From positions 1,347,856 through 1,408,283 of the forward strand of contig MU270023.1 in the NCBI GenBank assembly GCA_021432635.1: a stretch of 60,428 nucleotides of DNA, written 5' to 3'. Under the pieces are notes generated by a model, which was not told the DNA's origin, searched no databases, and saw only the letters and a program-made list of their open reading frames with translations. The position numbers and the translations under genes are program-made. Positions 10,843-22,529 of this stretch are shown in pieces (position 1 is the stretch's first letter; each line of letters opens with the position of its first letter). The DNA comes from Thozetella sp. PMI_491 (taxonomy: Eukaryota; Ascomycota; Sordariomycetes; Chaetosphaeriales; Chaetosphaeriaceae).

Positions 10843-13800
10843 ATGTCAAGCGATTCGGATGATGAGACAAGCTTGAGCAGCCAGCTCACGGAAAGGTTCG
10901 AAAGAAGCGTTTTTGACAAGCACGACTTTATGCCCGATGGCGTCGTCGAGGAACTTGTCATGCGAGAGGCCGTGGTGAGAGAGCTGGGCCTGGAAGCAAC
11001 TGACAATCATGGAGGGGTGTCGCCCCTGACAGACGAACAGCGGGACTTGGTGGCCTTCATCCTCGATCGCTCCAGGAAGATCTTCATCATTACATGTTTA
11101 GCAGGATTCCGACGCAAAAAGTTGCGTCAGGCAATAAGTCGATTCAAAGAGAAAGACATGGACGACCTTCGACTACCGATTGGACAACCCGATCTATCCT
11201 CTTTGCCTAAGCCCTGGAATGCATTCTTCACATACGCCTTCTCCACGCATCAGTGGCGTTTTCTGGTTCCCGTGTTTCGCCACAATGATCAGAAAACCCT
11301 ACACATGGACGACATTCTACCCTTTATTTGGATGAGTGAGGTCGAGAAATCGGGTGCCTTCGGCACTGTCCGCGAGGTCACTGTCCACGAAAGGCACCAG
11401 CTCCAATCCCTAACTACAGTAAGCTTCTGTCGTTAAGAGCCCTGTAATGCTTCCTATTTTGTTTCGACCGCTGCTAAGCGAACGTGCTAGTTTGACGGGA
11501 AGCGGGCCAACGTCGCTATTAAAGGGATCAGGCAGACGGAGGAATCTGCTGTGGTGGCTCTGAGGGAGGAGTGGGAGGCCGAGGTCCATGCACACCGGGA
11601 AATCAGCCAGTTGCACCACCCCAACATCATTGAGTTCATTGCTGCCTTCACCCGGGGCACGGAGCACTACTTGATGTTCCGCTGGGCTGACGGTGGCACG
11701 CTGCGTGATCTCTGGAAGAACAACTCCCAGTTCAAACTCAGCGCTGATCTGGTCCGAGATGTCGTCTTGCAGCTAAGAGGGCTCGCCGATGCCCTTGTGG
11801 AGCTGCACGAATACCGTGGCGGAGCCTGGCGTCATGGCGACCTCAAGCCGGAAAACATCTTGCGCGTGCTTACTAAAGCCAATAGTAAATCTAGCTTGGA
11901 CGTGGGAATCCTCAAGATATCCGACATGGGATTGGCCAAACATCATACGGCCATGACAGCGGTTCGGCACGCAACTACGCAAAAGAAAACGACCTTCCGC
12001 TACGAGCCTCCGGAGGTCTCCATCCGGCCGCTGGGCAGCCGGTCGCGGCGCTACGATATCTGGTCATTCGGTTGCTTCACCCTCGAGTTCCTCGTTTGGC
12101 TTCTTTTCGGCAACGAAGGGCTGACGGCTTTTAACAAGAGCATTGTGGGTGACCTTGGCGAGCAGACACCGTATTATACCGTGAAGATCAATGACCAGGG
12201 GTACAAATCCGCTCAAGTCCATCCCGAGGTGATCGAAACCATGGACGCCATCGCCAAGGACCAGGAAGGCAAATCCGACACCGCGATCCAGGAGCTATTA
12301 CATATCGTCAGAGATATGCTCCTGATTGTGGATCTAGATCCCGCAGCCGAGGAGATCACTTCCGAGATCGAGGTGCCTGGGATCATCGTAACACCTGCGG
12401 ATCCGACCGCGCCGCCGACCATTGCCATGGGAGACTTGGGGTTCCAAGGACCGCGGGCCACGGCCAAGGAGCTCCGAAACGCGTTGGATAATATTATCAG
12501 TGAGGGAAATAAGAACGAACGCTACTGGTTTACAGGTAAATCTCGTGATCACATCCGGCGGCTCAAGCCCGAGAAAGAGAGCCTAGCTATTCCCACACAA
12601 AACGTGAGTTCCCTCCGTGTCTCCGTTGAGGTCCTTCGTCCTTCTAGCTACATCAATGCCCAGAATACTAATGCCATTAATCAACGATTCAGAGCGTACG
12701 TATTCTGTCTATGAATTCCCAATTTTGCTATCCTTATAACCAGGTTCCCTGGTTCTCTAAACTTTGATTGGTCAACAGGAAGTAAGTAATGCTCTCGACC
12801 CGATTCTAATGCCGACGCCTAGGTGGCCCAACTTGGGAACTCACTAACCTTTGCGAATTAGTACGTAAGTGATAATACGACTCTTGTGAGAGTGGAGGTT
12901 GTAAATACGAAGCTGACGCGGCTTATTTGATATAATCAGCGTGTAAGTTCAATACATCTCCGCGCTCCTCTGTGGACCATCTACGGTTGTCACGGCTGAT
13001 TCTAACCCCAAATCCAGGTTGTAAGTGGCCCCTCCAAGAATAAATCCATGAATATTAGATAAGATATTTGGATGTATACTTAATTTCACGTGATAGCTGG
13101 TATGTCGACTGCCTTCTAGAGATCAAACGCGTTTAACTGACGACAATGTTTAACACGGATAGGGTTTGGTACGTATGGCTTTGAAACAGCTCTTTGCGGC
13201 TCTCAAAAGCTTATGCACTATACAGCTCGATGATAAATGGGTGTTTTCAGTCGACAACAAGTTCGCATCTGATCTTCTAGACTCCGCTAAATCAACGGCT
13301 CCCGTTCCAGCTCCCATGCCAGCCACCCTATGCAAAATCTGCCAGGGTCTCGACTTCACAAGCATGCAATTCAAACTAGTGGACAAGTGGGCAGATCTGG
13401 AAGAGCAAGGAAAGAAGGAGGGGCACAAAGCATGTGGTTTCTGCAAAATGCGGTGGAACTTGTGCAAAGATCTTGACAGGAGGCAATATCCAGAGCTCAT
13501 CTTCCGCCGCGAAAAGTCCATGCTCAGGCTCAACGATGGTTACCCTCCAGTACTCTCTATCCGCCGCCACCTCGGTAGGTTCGAAAGAAGAAACTTTTAC
13601 GACAGTCTAATCATTGAGAGAATACAGACTCCTCCATCTCGAATCCAGAACGCATTCAAGTTGGACTACCCAGCCTACCAGCTGTAGGAAGCGAGATGCA
13701 CTTCCACATTATGCGGAAATGGCTCCAACACTGTGATGACAACCATAAGTTATGCCAGACCCCGCAAAACACGATCTTGCCGAAGAGACTGCTAGACCTG

Positions 13801-15265
13801 GGACCTGAGTCTTCTTCCAATATTCTTTTGAGTGAGACGAAGGGGCTTTCCCCCTCGCTCCCGTACATCGCTCTGTCCCACCGCTGGGGCGAGGGCAAGC
13901 ATTTCTGTACTCTGACGTCTAACGTAGCGAGCTATCAGCGTGGCATCCCTTTTGAGGACTTGCCCGCGACATTCCGGCACGCAGTCGTTGTTGCACGGCA
14001 GCTCGGTATCCGTTACCTCTGGATCGATTCGATCTGTATTGTCCAGGGGCCAGGCGGCGACTTTTCCACCGAGGCAACCAGCATGGAGACTGTCTTCAAT
14101 TCAGCCATTTGTGTGCTGGCCGCCAGCAGCAGCCAGGGTCAGTGGGAGGGATTCCTTAACCGACGGCCGATCGATAGCATTACTCGTACTACCGTTGCCT
14201 TTACCGGCGAGGACGGAAAGCCTGCTGTTTATGTCTCTCCATTTTTTGACGACTTCGACGGCCACGTCTTGCATGGCCCTTTGAGCCAGCGCGGGTGGGT
14301 GCTCCAAGAACGAGCACTAGCCCGTCGTACCATCTATTTTACGGAAACCCAGACTTACTGGGAGTGTGGAGAAGGCGTACGATGCGAAACTCTCACCAAG
14401 ATGGACAAGTAAGCGTGTTTCTCGTTGTAACTTGACCACCCCGATACTTTTGATTGTCATAGAAACGTGAAGCTAAGCCATGATCACGACATACAGCCAG
14501 CTCGCTTCTTTTCTTGGAGACCCCAACTTCCCGTCGAAGCTTTCTAAGGATACAACAACTCGAGGAGAAAAGATACTGAACTACCAGAAGCTCTTTCGGC
14601 AGTATTCGCAGCGTGGTCTAACACGCCCTTCTGACCGCCCTATAGCAATCGCAGGTCTCGAGAAGCGCATACTACAGAACCTGCGCTGCCCAGGAGGTTA
14701 TGGCGTCTTTGATGACGGCAAAAGCCATTTGCAGCATACACTCCTCTGGCGACGAGACGCCGAGGTCCAGTCCCTCGTGCGTATCGACGAACTGAAACAT
14801 TCCATCCCGAGCTGGTCGTGGATGGCGTACTCTGGGGCCATCGACTATCTTGACGGCCCCGCCGGTCTGATGAAGTGGATCACAGATGACATACGCAGTC
14901 CTTGGAACATAAGCAATGGCGAGACCTGGCATACCAGTGACGGCCGTGAAAAGTCATTCCTGACCGCTAAAGTACGCGATTTCACGACTGTAATCGATGG
15001 CACCACTGACTCGGTGGTCGTGTACGACATCCCGGGCACCGTTCAGATGAACGCTGGACCAGTCAAATGCGTATTACTAGGTCGAGAAAACAGCTCTATG
15101 AAGTCACTGGGCGAGACAAGGCACTATGTGATGATCGTGGCTCGGAAGGATGTCTCGTCATCTGCAGAGAAACAAGACCTGGTTTACAAGAGAGTCGGGG
15201 TGGGATCGATGCCGGGCAAGTATATCGATTTGGAGACTCCCACCTCTTTGGCTACAATTCGGTAG
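10843..15265 (+). CDS. Protein kinase-HET domain fusion protein with microexon tract
   Basis: Proposed exons: 10843-11418, 11491-12603, 12693-12695, 12779-12781, 12862-12864, 12940-12942, 13018-13020, 13097-13099, 13163-13168, 13226-13574, 13628-14408, 14497-15265; 1203 residues with no frame break. Residues ~165-420 are a kinase domain: SGAFGTV glycine loop, VAIK lysine (split from the loop by intron 1), WRHGDLKPENIL catalytic loop, DMG in place of DFG, PPE in place of APE. A ~150-residue linker follows. After the microexons come DDKWVFSVDN, a CxxC/CxxC segment (CKIC, CGFC), then the HET domain at about 765-910 (YIALSHRWGEG, LPATFRHAV, GIRYLWIDSICI). The tail contains LGDPNFP and GLEKRI blocks usual in HET proteins. 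HET proteins trigger cell death in heterokaryon incompatibility; here a kinase-like module would act as sensor or regulator (inference). The DMG and PPE changes suggest atypical or low catalytic activity. Separate kinase and HET genes remain possible, with HET starting at the ATG at 13175. Confidence 0.7.
12604..13225 (+). other. Tandem microexon tract: eight introns, seven 3-6 nt exons
   Basis: Between the kinase exon (ends 12603) and the HET exon (starts 13226) there are eight consecutive intron-like units: 12604-12692, 12696-12778, 12782-12861, 12865-12939, 12943-13017, 13021-13096, 13100-13162 and 13169-13225 (89, 83, 80, 75, 75, 76, 63 and 57 bp). Donors are GTGAGT, GTACGT, GTAAGT (four times), GTATGT and GTACGT. 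All acceptors are CAG or TAG. Branch-like motifs include ACTAACC, GCTGACG and TTCTAACC. The sequences left between acceptor and next donor are AGC, GAA, TAC, CGT, GTT, CTG and GGTTTG. They add eight codons (S E Y R V L G L) and keep frame from the kinase to the HET part. The introns are not similar to one another, so they are not recent copies of one introner. Confidence 0.6.
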
Positions 15266-15838
15266 ACCAAGATGCAATTGTACAATGAAATTAGAAGTGA
15301 TAGTGGAAGGAATGGGTGTAGGTACGGAGCGGTTGTACGGTTCATGCTATTTCAGGCTTGATGCCTGACCGAGCTACCTGGGTAGTCTATCCTTGAGTAT
15401 TGTTTTCTGTTTTAGCAACTAGCAACCATAATATGAGATGTCTTGGTGATTACTCTGTCGTTGAAAACACTAATGTTTATGCTGGCTCCTCTGAGGAGGT
15501 CTTGGCCCGCAGACTTCAATTGGAAAATTTGTGTAGAGGCGGGCATGTGCGCTTTCCGTGATGCGATGTATGCTATTTAATTTATCTTGCTGACTTACCT
15601 GTGTGGGGAAATCGGGATGTGGGTAGCCGTCCTACCCAGACTGGAGATGAATATAGGGACGGTTTATCGCGATATTGCTTCGTCGCCTAGACTTTCCAGT
15701 TTTACCGGAACATCCGTTTGCCCTTTGCAACTACGTCGTATTCGTTTTGTATCCGATAGCTACATTCTCCGCATTTAAACCCAGAATCGAGTCCATGACG
15801 TAGGATCTTTCATCTTCTGCTTCTGAATCGGCGTTAGC
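15266..15838. other. Intergenic region
   Basis: Downstream of the kinase-HET gene and upstream of the G1 peptidase. No supportable ORF, RNA gene or repeat. A CGCATTTAAACC stretch about 65 bp before the peptidase ATG could be a TATA-like element. Confidence 0.4.
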
Positions 15839-16638
15839 ATGAAGCTTCTAAATATCTTTGTGGGCTTGCCGCCCATCAGTGTTGTCTTCGGAGTGTCTTT
15901 CCCGCATCGAAGGCTTGGCAGCCATGGGGAGCCCAACCCGATATTTTATGAGCGCGGGGCCGACTGGAAACAACTATCCTCTGGCGTCTCGGTGGGGAAT
16001 GATGTCACATACAACTCACTATGGGCCGGTGCTGTGATATCGGGCAAAGACTTCGTGTCTGTCACTGGCAATGTGGTTATTGGACCAGCGGCTTCGCCGC
16101 CGGGTGCACAGGCTGGGACTACCTATGCGTCTACAACTTGGGTGGGTATTGATGGCACCGGATGTGCGACACAAGCTCTTCTCCAGACAGGCGTTGATTC
16201 ATATGTTACCAACGGTGTTACACGCTACGAGGGCTGGTGGGAATGGTATCCGGGACCGTCCACGCCCTTCAACAATTCCCCCATTAACTGGGCGACGAGA
16301 TACGTATCAGTGTCATGGCCACCAGCGCCACGTCGGGCTACGCGACACTGGAGAACCTTACTACGAACAAGGTAGCCAACCACACCATCATAAATGCGGC
16401 TCGTCTCTGCTTCAGTAGCGCAGAATGGGTGGTGGAAGATTTTTATTCTAACGGCCGGCCAAGCAACTTCATGGCCAACTTCACGACAGTCAAGTTCACG
16501 GAGGCCTCGGCCACAACCAAAGATGGAAAGAAGCACGATACCAGCGGGTCGGAGATCTTCGGCGTCAAGCATGGGAGCAAGGTTTACACCGACTGTATGG
16601 TACCGAGCTCATCTGTCGTTACCTGTACATACACTTAA
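15839..16638 (+). pseudogene. G1-family glutamic peptidase (eqolisin), one frameshift
   Basis: A secreted acid peptidase of the scytalidoglutamic/aspergilloglutamic type. The N-terminus has a short hydrophobic signal-like segment and a propeptide. The mature-type part shows NSLWAGAV, TTWVGIDG, the catalytic Gln in ALLQTGVD, YEGWWEWYPG, and, after the break, the catalytic Glu in SSAEWVVEDF and a C-terminal CTYT. The first frame runs to 16372, but homology leaves it at about 16288-16292 (CTGGGCG) and continues in the +1 frame through 16638. One missing base in the G-run explains this. No splice sites fit. Both catalytic residues are present, so the gene is either recently inactivated or carries a homopolymer sequencing error. 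Confidence 0.8.
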
Positions 16639-16980
16639 TGTATAGGTTAGGCAGAGTAAGGACTGATGAAACCTCAGTAATGTTAGCGAAAGAATTGAAC
16701 TATCTATTATTTAGATATTTTCAGTGTGGATAAGTTAAATATAATTCGAGAAATACGTTAATAAAGCCGAAGTAGATAATATTTACTAGGCCATAAGGGC
16801 TTCAAAGCTCTCGTTATGGATTACCCTTTCCCTAAGATTGTAAAGAGACCCATGTCAGCGATATGCTTTGAACGAGAGATAGCTCTTATGAGCAGGTACG
16901 GCTGCCTACCTGCTAGATAGAGGAATCGGGCTTCAACTTTCTGCGATGCGTCCACCCCGGGTCCTATTAATTACAGCGGA
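16639..16980. other. Convergent 3' intergenic region
   Basis: Lies between the 3' ends of the peptidase and the AA9 relic. AT-rich patches and no coding signal. It should contain both polyadenylation regions. Confidence 0.4.
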
Positions 16981-18050
16981 CTAGCCTTTCCACACCTCGG
17001 GTCCGATAGGTGCCCAGAACGTCTGACTAGCCTGAGAGGAATACACGTTGATGTTTAAAGATGGTTGGCTGAGCTTGTAGACACCAGGAATCGCGACTTT
17101 GGCACTCTCAGGAGGGCAGACAGAGAGAGTAATTTGCGCGCATCTGTGGGGTTTTGTGAGCACTGGCGATCTTCATTGTGTCGCTTTCCCGGTGGCCTGC
17201 TATAGATAAGAAACGAAGGATTATACTAACTTGGGATAGAACTGCGGCTTGCCCGGATCGTGAAGTGCAATCAGCTCATGTCGGACCAGATATTCGCCAT
17301 CGGCCAAGCTTTCAGGAATAGTCGAAGTCCAGCTGTAGCCGGTATTCATCATTTTAACGACGCCCCATTGGCCATTTTTATGTCACCACTGAGAAGGCCG
17401 GCTTCATTTATCTTGAACTATCCCACGATTGGCTCGTCAGCACAGAGAAGAGTCGCGAGGACTGGAGTTTCTGTCCTCTCACCCATGCTGCGCCACTCCC
17501 ATCGTACTCAGAGCAAGCACCGGGGCCCTTAGCCATCCACCTATAGAGTGGGAAACGGAAGAGTCAGTGCCTCTTCCTCCCACAACCCGCCCGCCGTCGG
17601 GGAGTATCAACACTCACACAATAACGGGGCCATGAGTATACGGCCAGCTCTGCCAATGTGCGGTTATAGTCGATCCCGCTGCGTAGTACAGAAGAGGTGT
17701 CAGGCAGTCAATCTAACAAGTATCGCTCGCTATTACACGCCGGATAGACATACCCATAGCCGGGGCCGTTCCATTGACACTTCGCCCCGGGGTGTTGCAT
17801 CGCAAGTTGTTGGAGTTTAGGTCCTTTAGCGGATCGATGCTCGCCCAAGGTCGCTGGATCGACCCTGAGGACACTCGACTGCTTGACGATCTGCGTGAAT
17901 AAGACATTAGCCCTCAACAAGCAGATGAAAGCTGCCCAAGCAAATACTATCCGGCATAGTTCTTTCCGCCAATTGTGTACGTCATGACGCCTCCGTGAGC
18001 CTCGGCAACGCCGCAGAGAACGGCCCCGGCGACCAAGATGAGAACCACAT
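16981..18050 (-). pseudogene. AA9 lytic polysaccharide monooxygenase (GH61), decayed
   Basis: Six exons can be traced on the minus strand: 18050-~17951, 17890-17754, 17678-17618, 17540-17483, 17417-17231 and 17143-16981. In order they encode a signal peptide ending AEAHGGV (His-1 of the copper histidine brace), GSIQRPWASIDPLKDL and LRCNTPG, WQSWPYTHGPVI (second copper His), WMAKGPGAC, GYSWTSTIPESLADGEYLVR and HELIALHD, then QFYPKCAQI with the axial Tyr and FPGAYK-like IPGVYK. This enzyme class cleaves cellulose or hemicellulose oxidatively outside the cell. Defects: the start ATG (18048-18050) is two bases out of frame with the signal peptide; a one-base shift lies in the T-run at 17375-17379; and the donor after exon 1 is not GT. 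The catalytic residues survive, so decay is recent. Confidence 0.8.
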
Positions 18051-18719
18051 TTTGATTGACTTAACAGCAGAGACGACGATGATTAACAGAATCCGGGACA
18101 GAGTTGCCCAGATCTTAGTCTGCGTGTGGAGATCCAGTACACTTATAATCTGGAGTGGAATCACCCGACTTGGCATCCGCCCAGATTTGGACCAACCAGT
18201 TCTGGATTGAATCGCTGTACCACCGATGAAGCCCCGAGTCATTTGGCGCATCTAGTAATTGATCCTTACACTTCATATCTAAGGGCTTCTGTGAGAACTT
18301 GCTCAGGCTGCCCGCGTTCTTGTAACCAATGGATTGGCATCCCTTGAAGACCAGGTTGGGGTATAATAACGGTAAATATAGCGATGGCAGATGACTGGCG
18401 GTGCTAGCAAGTAAAGAAGTGCCCAACCTGCTTCACTCCCTCTACCCTATTGGCACGGATGCACAATTATAAGGATCAGGTAAATAAATTATCCGAAAGC
18501 CGAACTCCTTGGCACTTCTGAATGTTTTGCGGCAATTGGCAAAGCCTAGCCTAATACTTGCCGCGTTCACGAGCGTGGGAATTGCGCCGCCTTAAGCGAA
18601 CTCGTTGTTGTATTGGAATGAAGGAGAAACGTGACTAAAAGTTCTCTGAGAATCGGTTCCTTGATCCTCATTTGTAACCATGTAGGTAATTGCATCATAT
18701 TCATTGCGCGAAAACAGAA
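18051..18719. other. Region between AA9 and beta-lactamase relics
   Basis: No gene recognised. A minus-strand open frame across about 18115-18426 has no family resemblance that I can see. The stretch would contain the AA9 promoter. Confidence 0.35.
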
Positions 18720-19195
18720 TCAAGCTTGACGCGCAACCCAAAAAAGTTCATCAGGAAGACCGGGCTCCATCCTCAGAGCAATCGCCTCCTGTAAAGATCG
18801 GATCAGCCATTGTATATGGGCAAAAGCGGAGACAAAGGACCGCAACTTACCACCTTCCCGTCCACTCCCACGCGGGTTTGGGCTCTGGAAGCGACTTTGA
18901 GAGGGCTGTAGCCGCTCTCCATGTCTGCCGTGGCGCCAAAATACTCGGTGATCATCCAGTTCTCGGCGTTGATGTGGCTGAAGACCCAAAGGCGGCTCAA
19001 GGTCCAGTCAGAGATTCTGCAAACGAGTTAGGGCACGCCTTGGAGGCCTTTATCTCTCTGCTCCAGCTTGATAGTGATGAACCTGTACGCTCGGTAGTGG
19101 TATGTCCCAGTGTACTCTTTCAGGGCCACCGCGTGGGGTACGACGGGGTTTGGCGTGGCAGAAGGATATAGGCGAGAGCGCGCGTTGGCATAGCT
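18720..19195 (-). pseudogene. C-terminal piece of beta-lactamase-like serine hydrolase
   Basis: Minus strand. From the AT-block border it reads TPNPVVPHAVALKEYTGTYH, then a segment with LWVFSHINAENW and a VGVDGKV strand, then, after a clean 62-bp intron (18850-18789, donor GTAAGT, acceptor TTTACAG), a last exon ending WVARQA at the TGA at 18720-18722. LPLxxYxGTY and fxIGxDGKV-type motifs match the C-terminal domain that follows the beta-lactamase/transpeptidase fold (PF00144 family) in fungal proteins. The catalytic domain with SxxK is missing; it would lie in the RIP block. A TAA at 19028-19030 interrupts the frame and equals CAA with one C-to-T change. Confidence 0.6.
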
Positions 19196-19526
19196 TTCTG
19201 CCACCTTTAAAGTAAAAACTTAAAAATAACTTTTAATAAGTTTATCTTAAAAATATAAAGGACTAATTAAGAGATATAAAAATAAATTATAAGGGTAAAA
19301 GACTTAAAACTAGGAAGAAATCTTAAAGAAAGGTAGATATAAGTAATAAACTTTAAAAAGGGCTTTATATATTATAATAGATTATAAGTATTAAATAAAT
19401 TATTTTCAAAATAAGAGATTCTTATCTTATACTATAATAATCTCTTAACTAGTTATAATAATAGTAAGAAGATAAGAAAACTTATTAGTTATAGTTTTAC
19501 TTAAAAGGGTTTAAATAAAAATATTA

Positions 19527-19772
19527 GGGTTATAAGTATATTAATATAGTAAAAGATAGGCTATCTTAATATAGTAATTAGTAGGACTATATAGTCTATA
19601 TATACATAGCTTTACTCCCTGATTTAAATATTAAAGCTTTATCCTTTTTACACACACACTTAAATATACTTATACTTCTACCTTAAAAGATCTACTGGCT
19701 AGACCCACTTTTTATATGTATTTTATTACTTATATTATTAAAATTAATTACTTATTATACCTTTTAACAAAG
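19527..19772 (-). repeat. 550-bp dispersed repeat, partial copy
   Basis: The reverse complement matches the first ~245 bp of the 2409-2962 copy, from GTTAAAAGGTATAATAAG near 19772 down to TACTATATTAATATACTTATA near 19527, after which similarity ends. Inverted relative to the copy at 22530. Confidence 0.75.
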
Positions 19773-22529
19773 AGTAAGCCCCTTTAAAATATTACTTAGA
19801 TATTTCTTAGACTTTTAAAACTAAATTAAGGATAATTTACCTAGGAAAAAAGTATAAGCTATTATAAAATATATTTAAAAGCTTTATAACTTAAGAGAAA
19901 AGTTATATAAGTATTAAAAATAAGTAATAAAGATATAGATTAAGTATTATAATAAGAAGTATATATAATTAAAACTAAGATATAATAACTTTATAAGGCT
20001 TTTAATTAAGAATCTTAAGCTAAAAAAAGTAAACTTAAAGCTAAGACTTAAATATATTAAAGTATTAAAAGTTCTTAAACTTATAAGATTATAAGTATAT
20101 AAAATAAATTTATTAAAGAAATATAATTATTTATATAATATATTTTTAATAAACTTATTAAAACTATAACACCTTTAAAAAGAGTATTTAAAAGACTTTT
20201 TAAAACTACTTAACCTTAAAAATAATCTTAGGAAATAAAAAGTTAAAAAAGTATAAGAGGAAAAGATTAAAGATAATAAGGTTTTTTACTTAGTTAAATA
20301 AATAAACTAGCCTATAAAATATAATTAATAAGTTCTTATTAAAGAAATATAAAATACTTAAGAGTTTATTAAGGTATATTAAAAGAAGAGAAGAGGGTTA
20401 AAACACTAGTAAATTATAGATAATACCTAATAATTATAAATAAGTATTACTTAAAGATCTTAGTATTAAAAAGTAAGATTATAATTATTAATTATATATT
20501 TAAGTTATATCTAACTAAGTAATTAAAAAAGACTAATAATAATAAAAACTATTTAAAACTATATAAGTATTTAAGTATTAAGTATTAAAAATACTATTAT
20601 AAAGCTAAGTTATAAGTTAAAAATCTACTTATTATTAAAAAAATAGCTTAATAATAGATATTATTAAGAATAATAAGACTATAATAACTAAAGACTAAGG
20701 AAATTATAGTTATTTTACTATAAATCTAGGTAAAAATAGCCTTATTATTCTTTAAATATATTATAAGTATCTTATTTATATATTTATTAAAGTATTTATA
20801 AGCTTATAGTTAAGCTATTATACTCTTATTCTTAACTATATTATAAAATAAAATGTTTAACTTTTAATTAAGTATAACTATATAGTTATTACTTTATAAA
20901 AATATATTAATAAGATACTATTAAAATAATATTAAAATAAGAGAGACTAATAATAAGATTAATAAATATTTAATACTAGTTTAAAAACTATAATAAAATA
21001 AAAAGAGTGTATTATTTATATATAAACTAGTAATATTTTTAAAGGGTATTTTAAAAACTAAGGTTAGTTAAAAAAGATTCTTTAAAGAAGCTTTATTACT
21101 TATAAACTATATCTTAAGCTTTTTAATACTTAAAAGTTTATACTTATTTTTATAAGTAGTTATAAAGATATAAAAGGCTAAGATAATATATATTATAAAT
21201 AGCTTAATAACTTTATATTAGGCTATAATTACTTTATTTTTATTAAAAATATATATAAAAAGCCCTAGTATTTTAATTAAGTAATATTAAATAATATTAA
21301 AAGTCTTGTTAAAAGACTTAGATAAAAATAAGGTATTATTTAAGATAATAATAAAAACCTATTAAGAGCTTTATTAATAAAAACACTTTAAAAAACTCTT
21401 AATTAAAATAGAAAACCCTATTAATTTATATAACTCCTTACTCTTTTTATAAAAAGTATAATATAAAGAGTTAATATTTTTAAAAGTAAAGCTAAAGGCT
21501 TTATCTTAGCCTTTTTAACTATATTTAATTATAAAGTAATAGTTTTATTATAAAATAAGATATTCTTAAGAATAAAAGTAACTAGCTTTATTTTAATAGT
21601 AAATTAATAGGAAATTATAAGAAGATATAATAATAATAATAAAGAGAATAAAAGTAACTAATTATAAGGCTATAAGTAGGTACAGCTAGTAATATATATT
21701 AAAAGCTAGAGTTTTATTAGGAGCTATAATATTTATAGTAGTTATTATATTAAAGGGTAGTAGGGGTTTTTACTAGGTATAAAGAGGGCGAGTTATAACT
21801 AGATCACTAGTGATTTATACTCTTTAAGAGTTAGTCTCTTTATAAAAGAGCCTAATATACTATTAATTCCTTGCCTAGCTAGCTCTTTAAGAGTATAATA
21901 AACCAGCCTATTACTTAAAGGTAAGTAGGACTTTATATAAATATAAGAATAATAAACTAAAAGTAAAAAGAAAGAGATTATTAAAAGATTTTAAAGAGAA
22001 AAGAAAGAGTTTTTATACTTAAAGTAAAATAAAGCTAAAAATTAAGGGGCTAATAAAAATAAAATAATTATAGCGCTAAAAATTACTAGGGCAACTTAAA
22101 TTAAATTATATCTTATTTATACTTAAAACCTAGAGAAATCCTTATAATTACTTAGTTAGACCTTATTATAGCTAAAAATAACTATATTAAAAGAGAGGAT
22201 AATTATAAGGCTTTAAAGTATATAGTTTTATAATAAGATATATAACTATAAGTAAAACTTAAAAGGTTTTAAAGTAAGAAAGAATAATTAATATAACTCT
22301 AATATAACTCTAATATAAGCTATAAGTAGCTTAAAAGTTAGGTAAGAAATATAAGGAATTTAAAGCTAAGTTAAAATTAAATCTAAGAAGAAAACCCTTC
22401 TCTTATATAAGTAAGAACCTTAAGAGCTTTAAACTTAAGGATGTTAAGGATTAGTTTTTATTATAGCTTTAGTATTAGTATTAAATATATCTCTCTCTTT
22501 ATAGTTAAGCTTTTACTCTTTAAGATTTA

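Noticed and set aside
13175..15265. HET protein as a separate gene starting at the ATG at 13175
   Set aside because: The ATG lies in what reads as the last intron of the tract, its context is weak, and the DDKW..VDN segment after it looks like the tail of the kinase module. Kept as the alternative, not preferred.
18704..19171. 155-codon plus-strand ORF
   Set aside because: It is the antisense shadow of the beta-lactamase relic, whose minus-strand frame shows family motifs and a proper intron.
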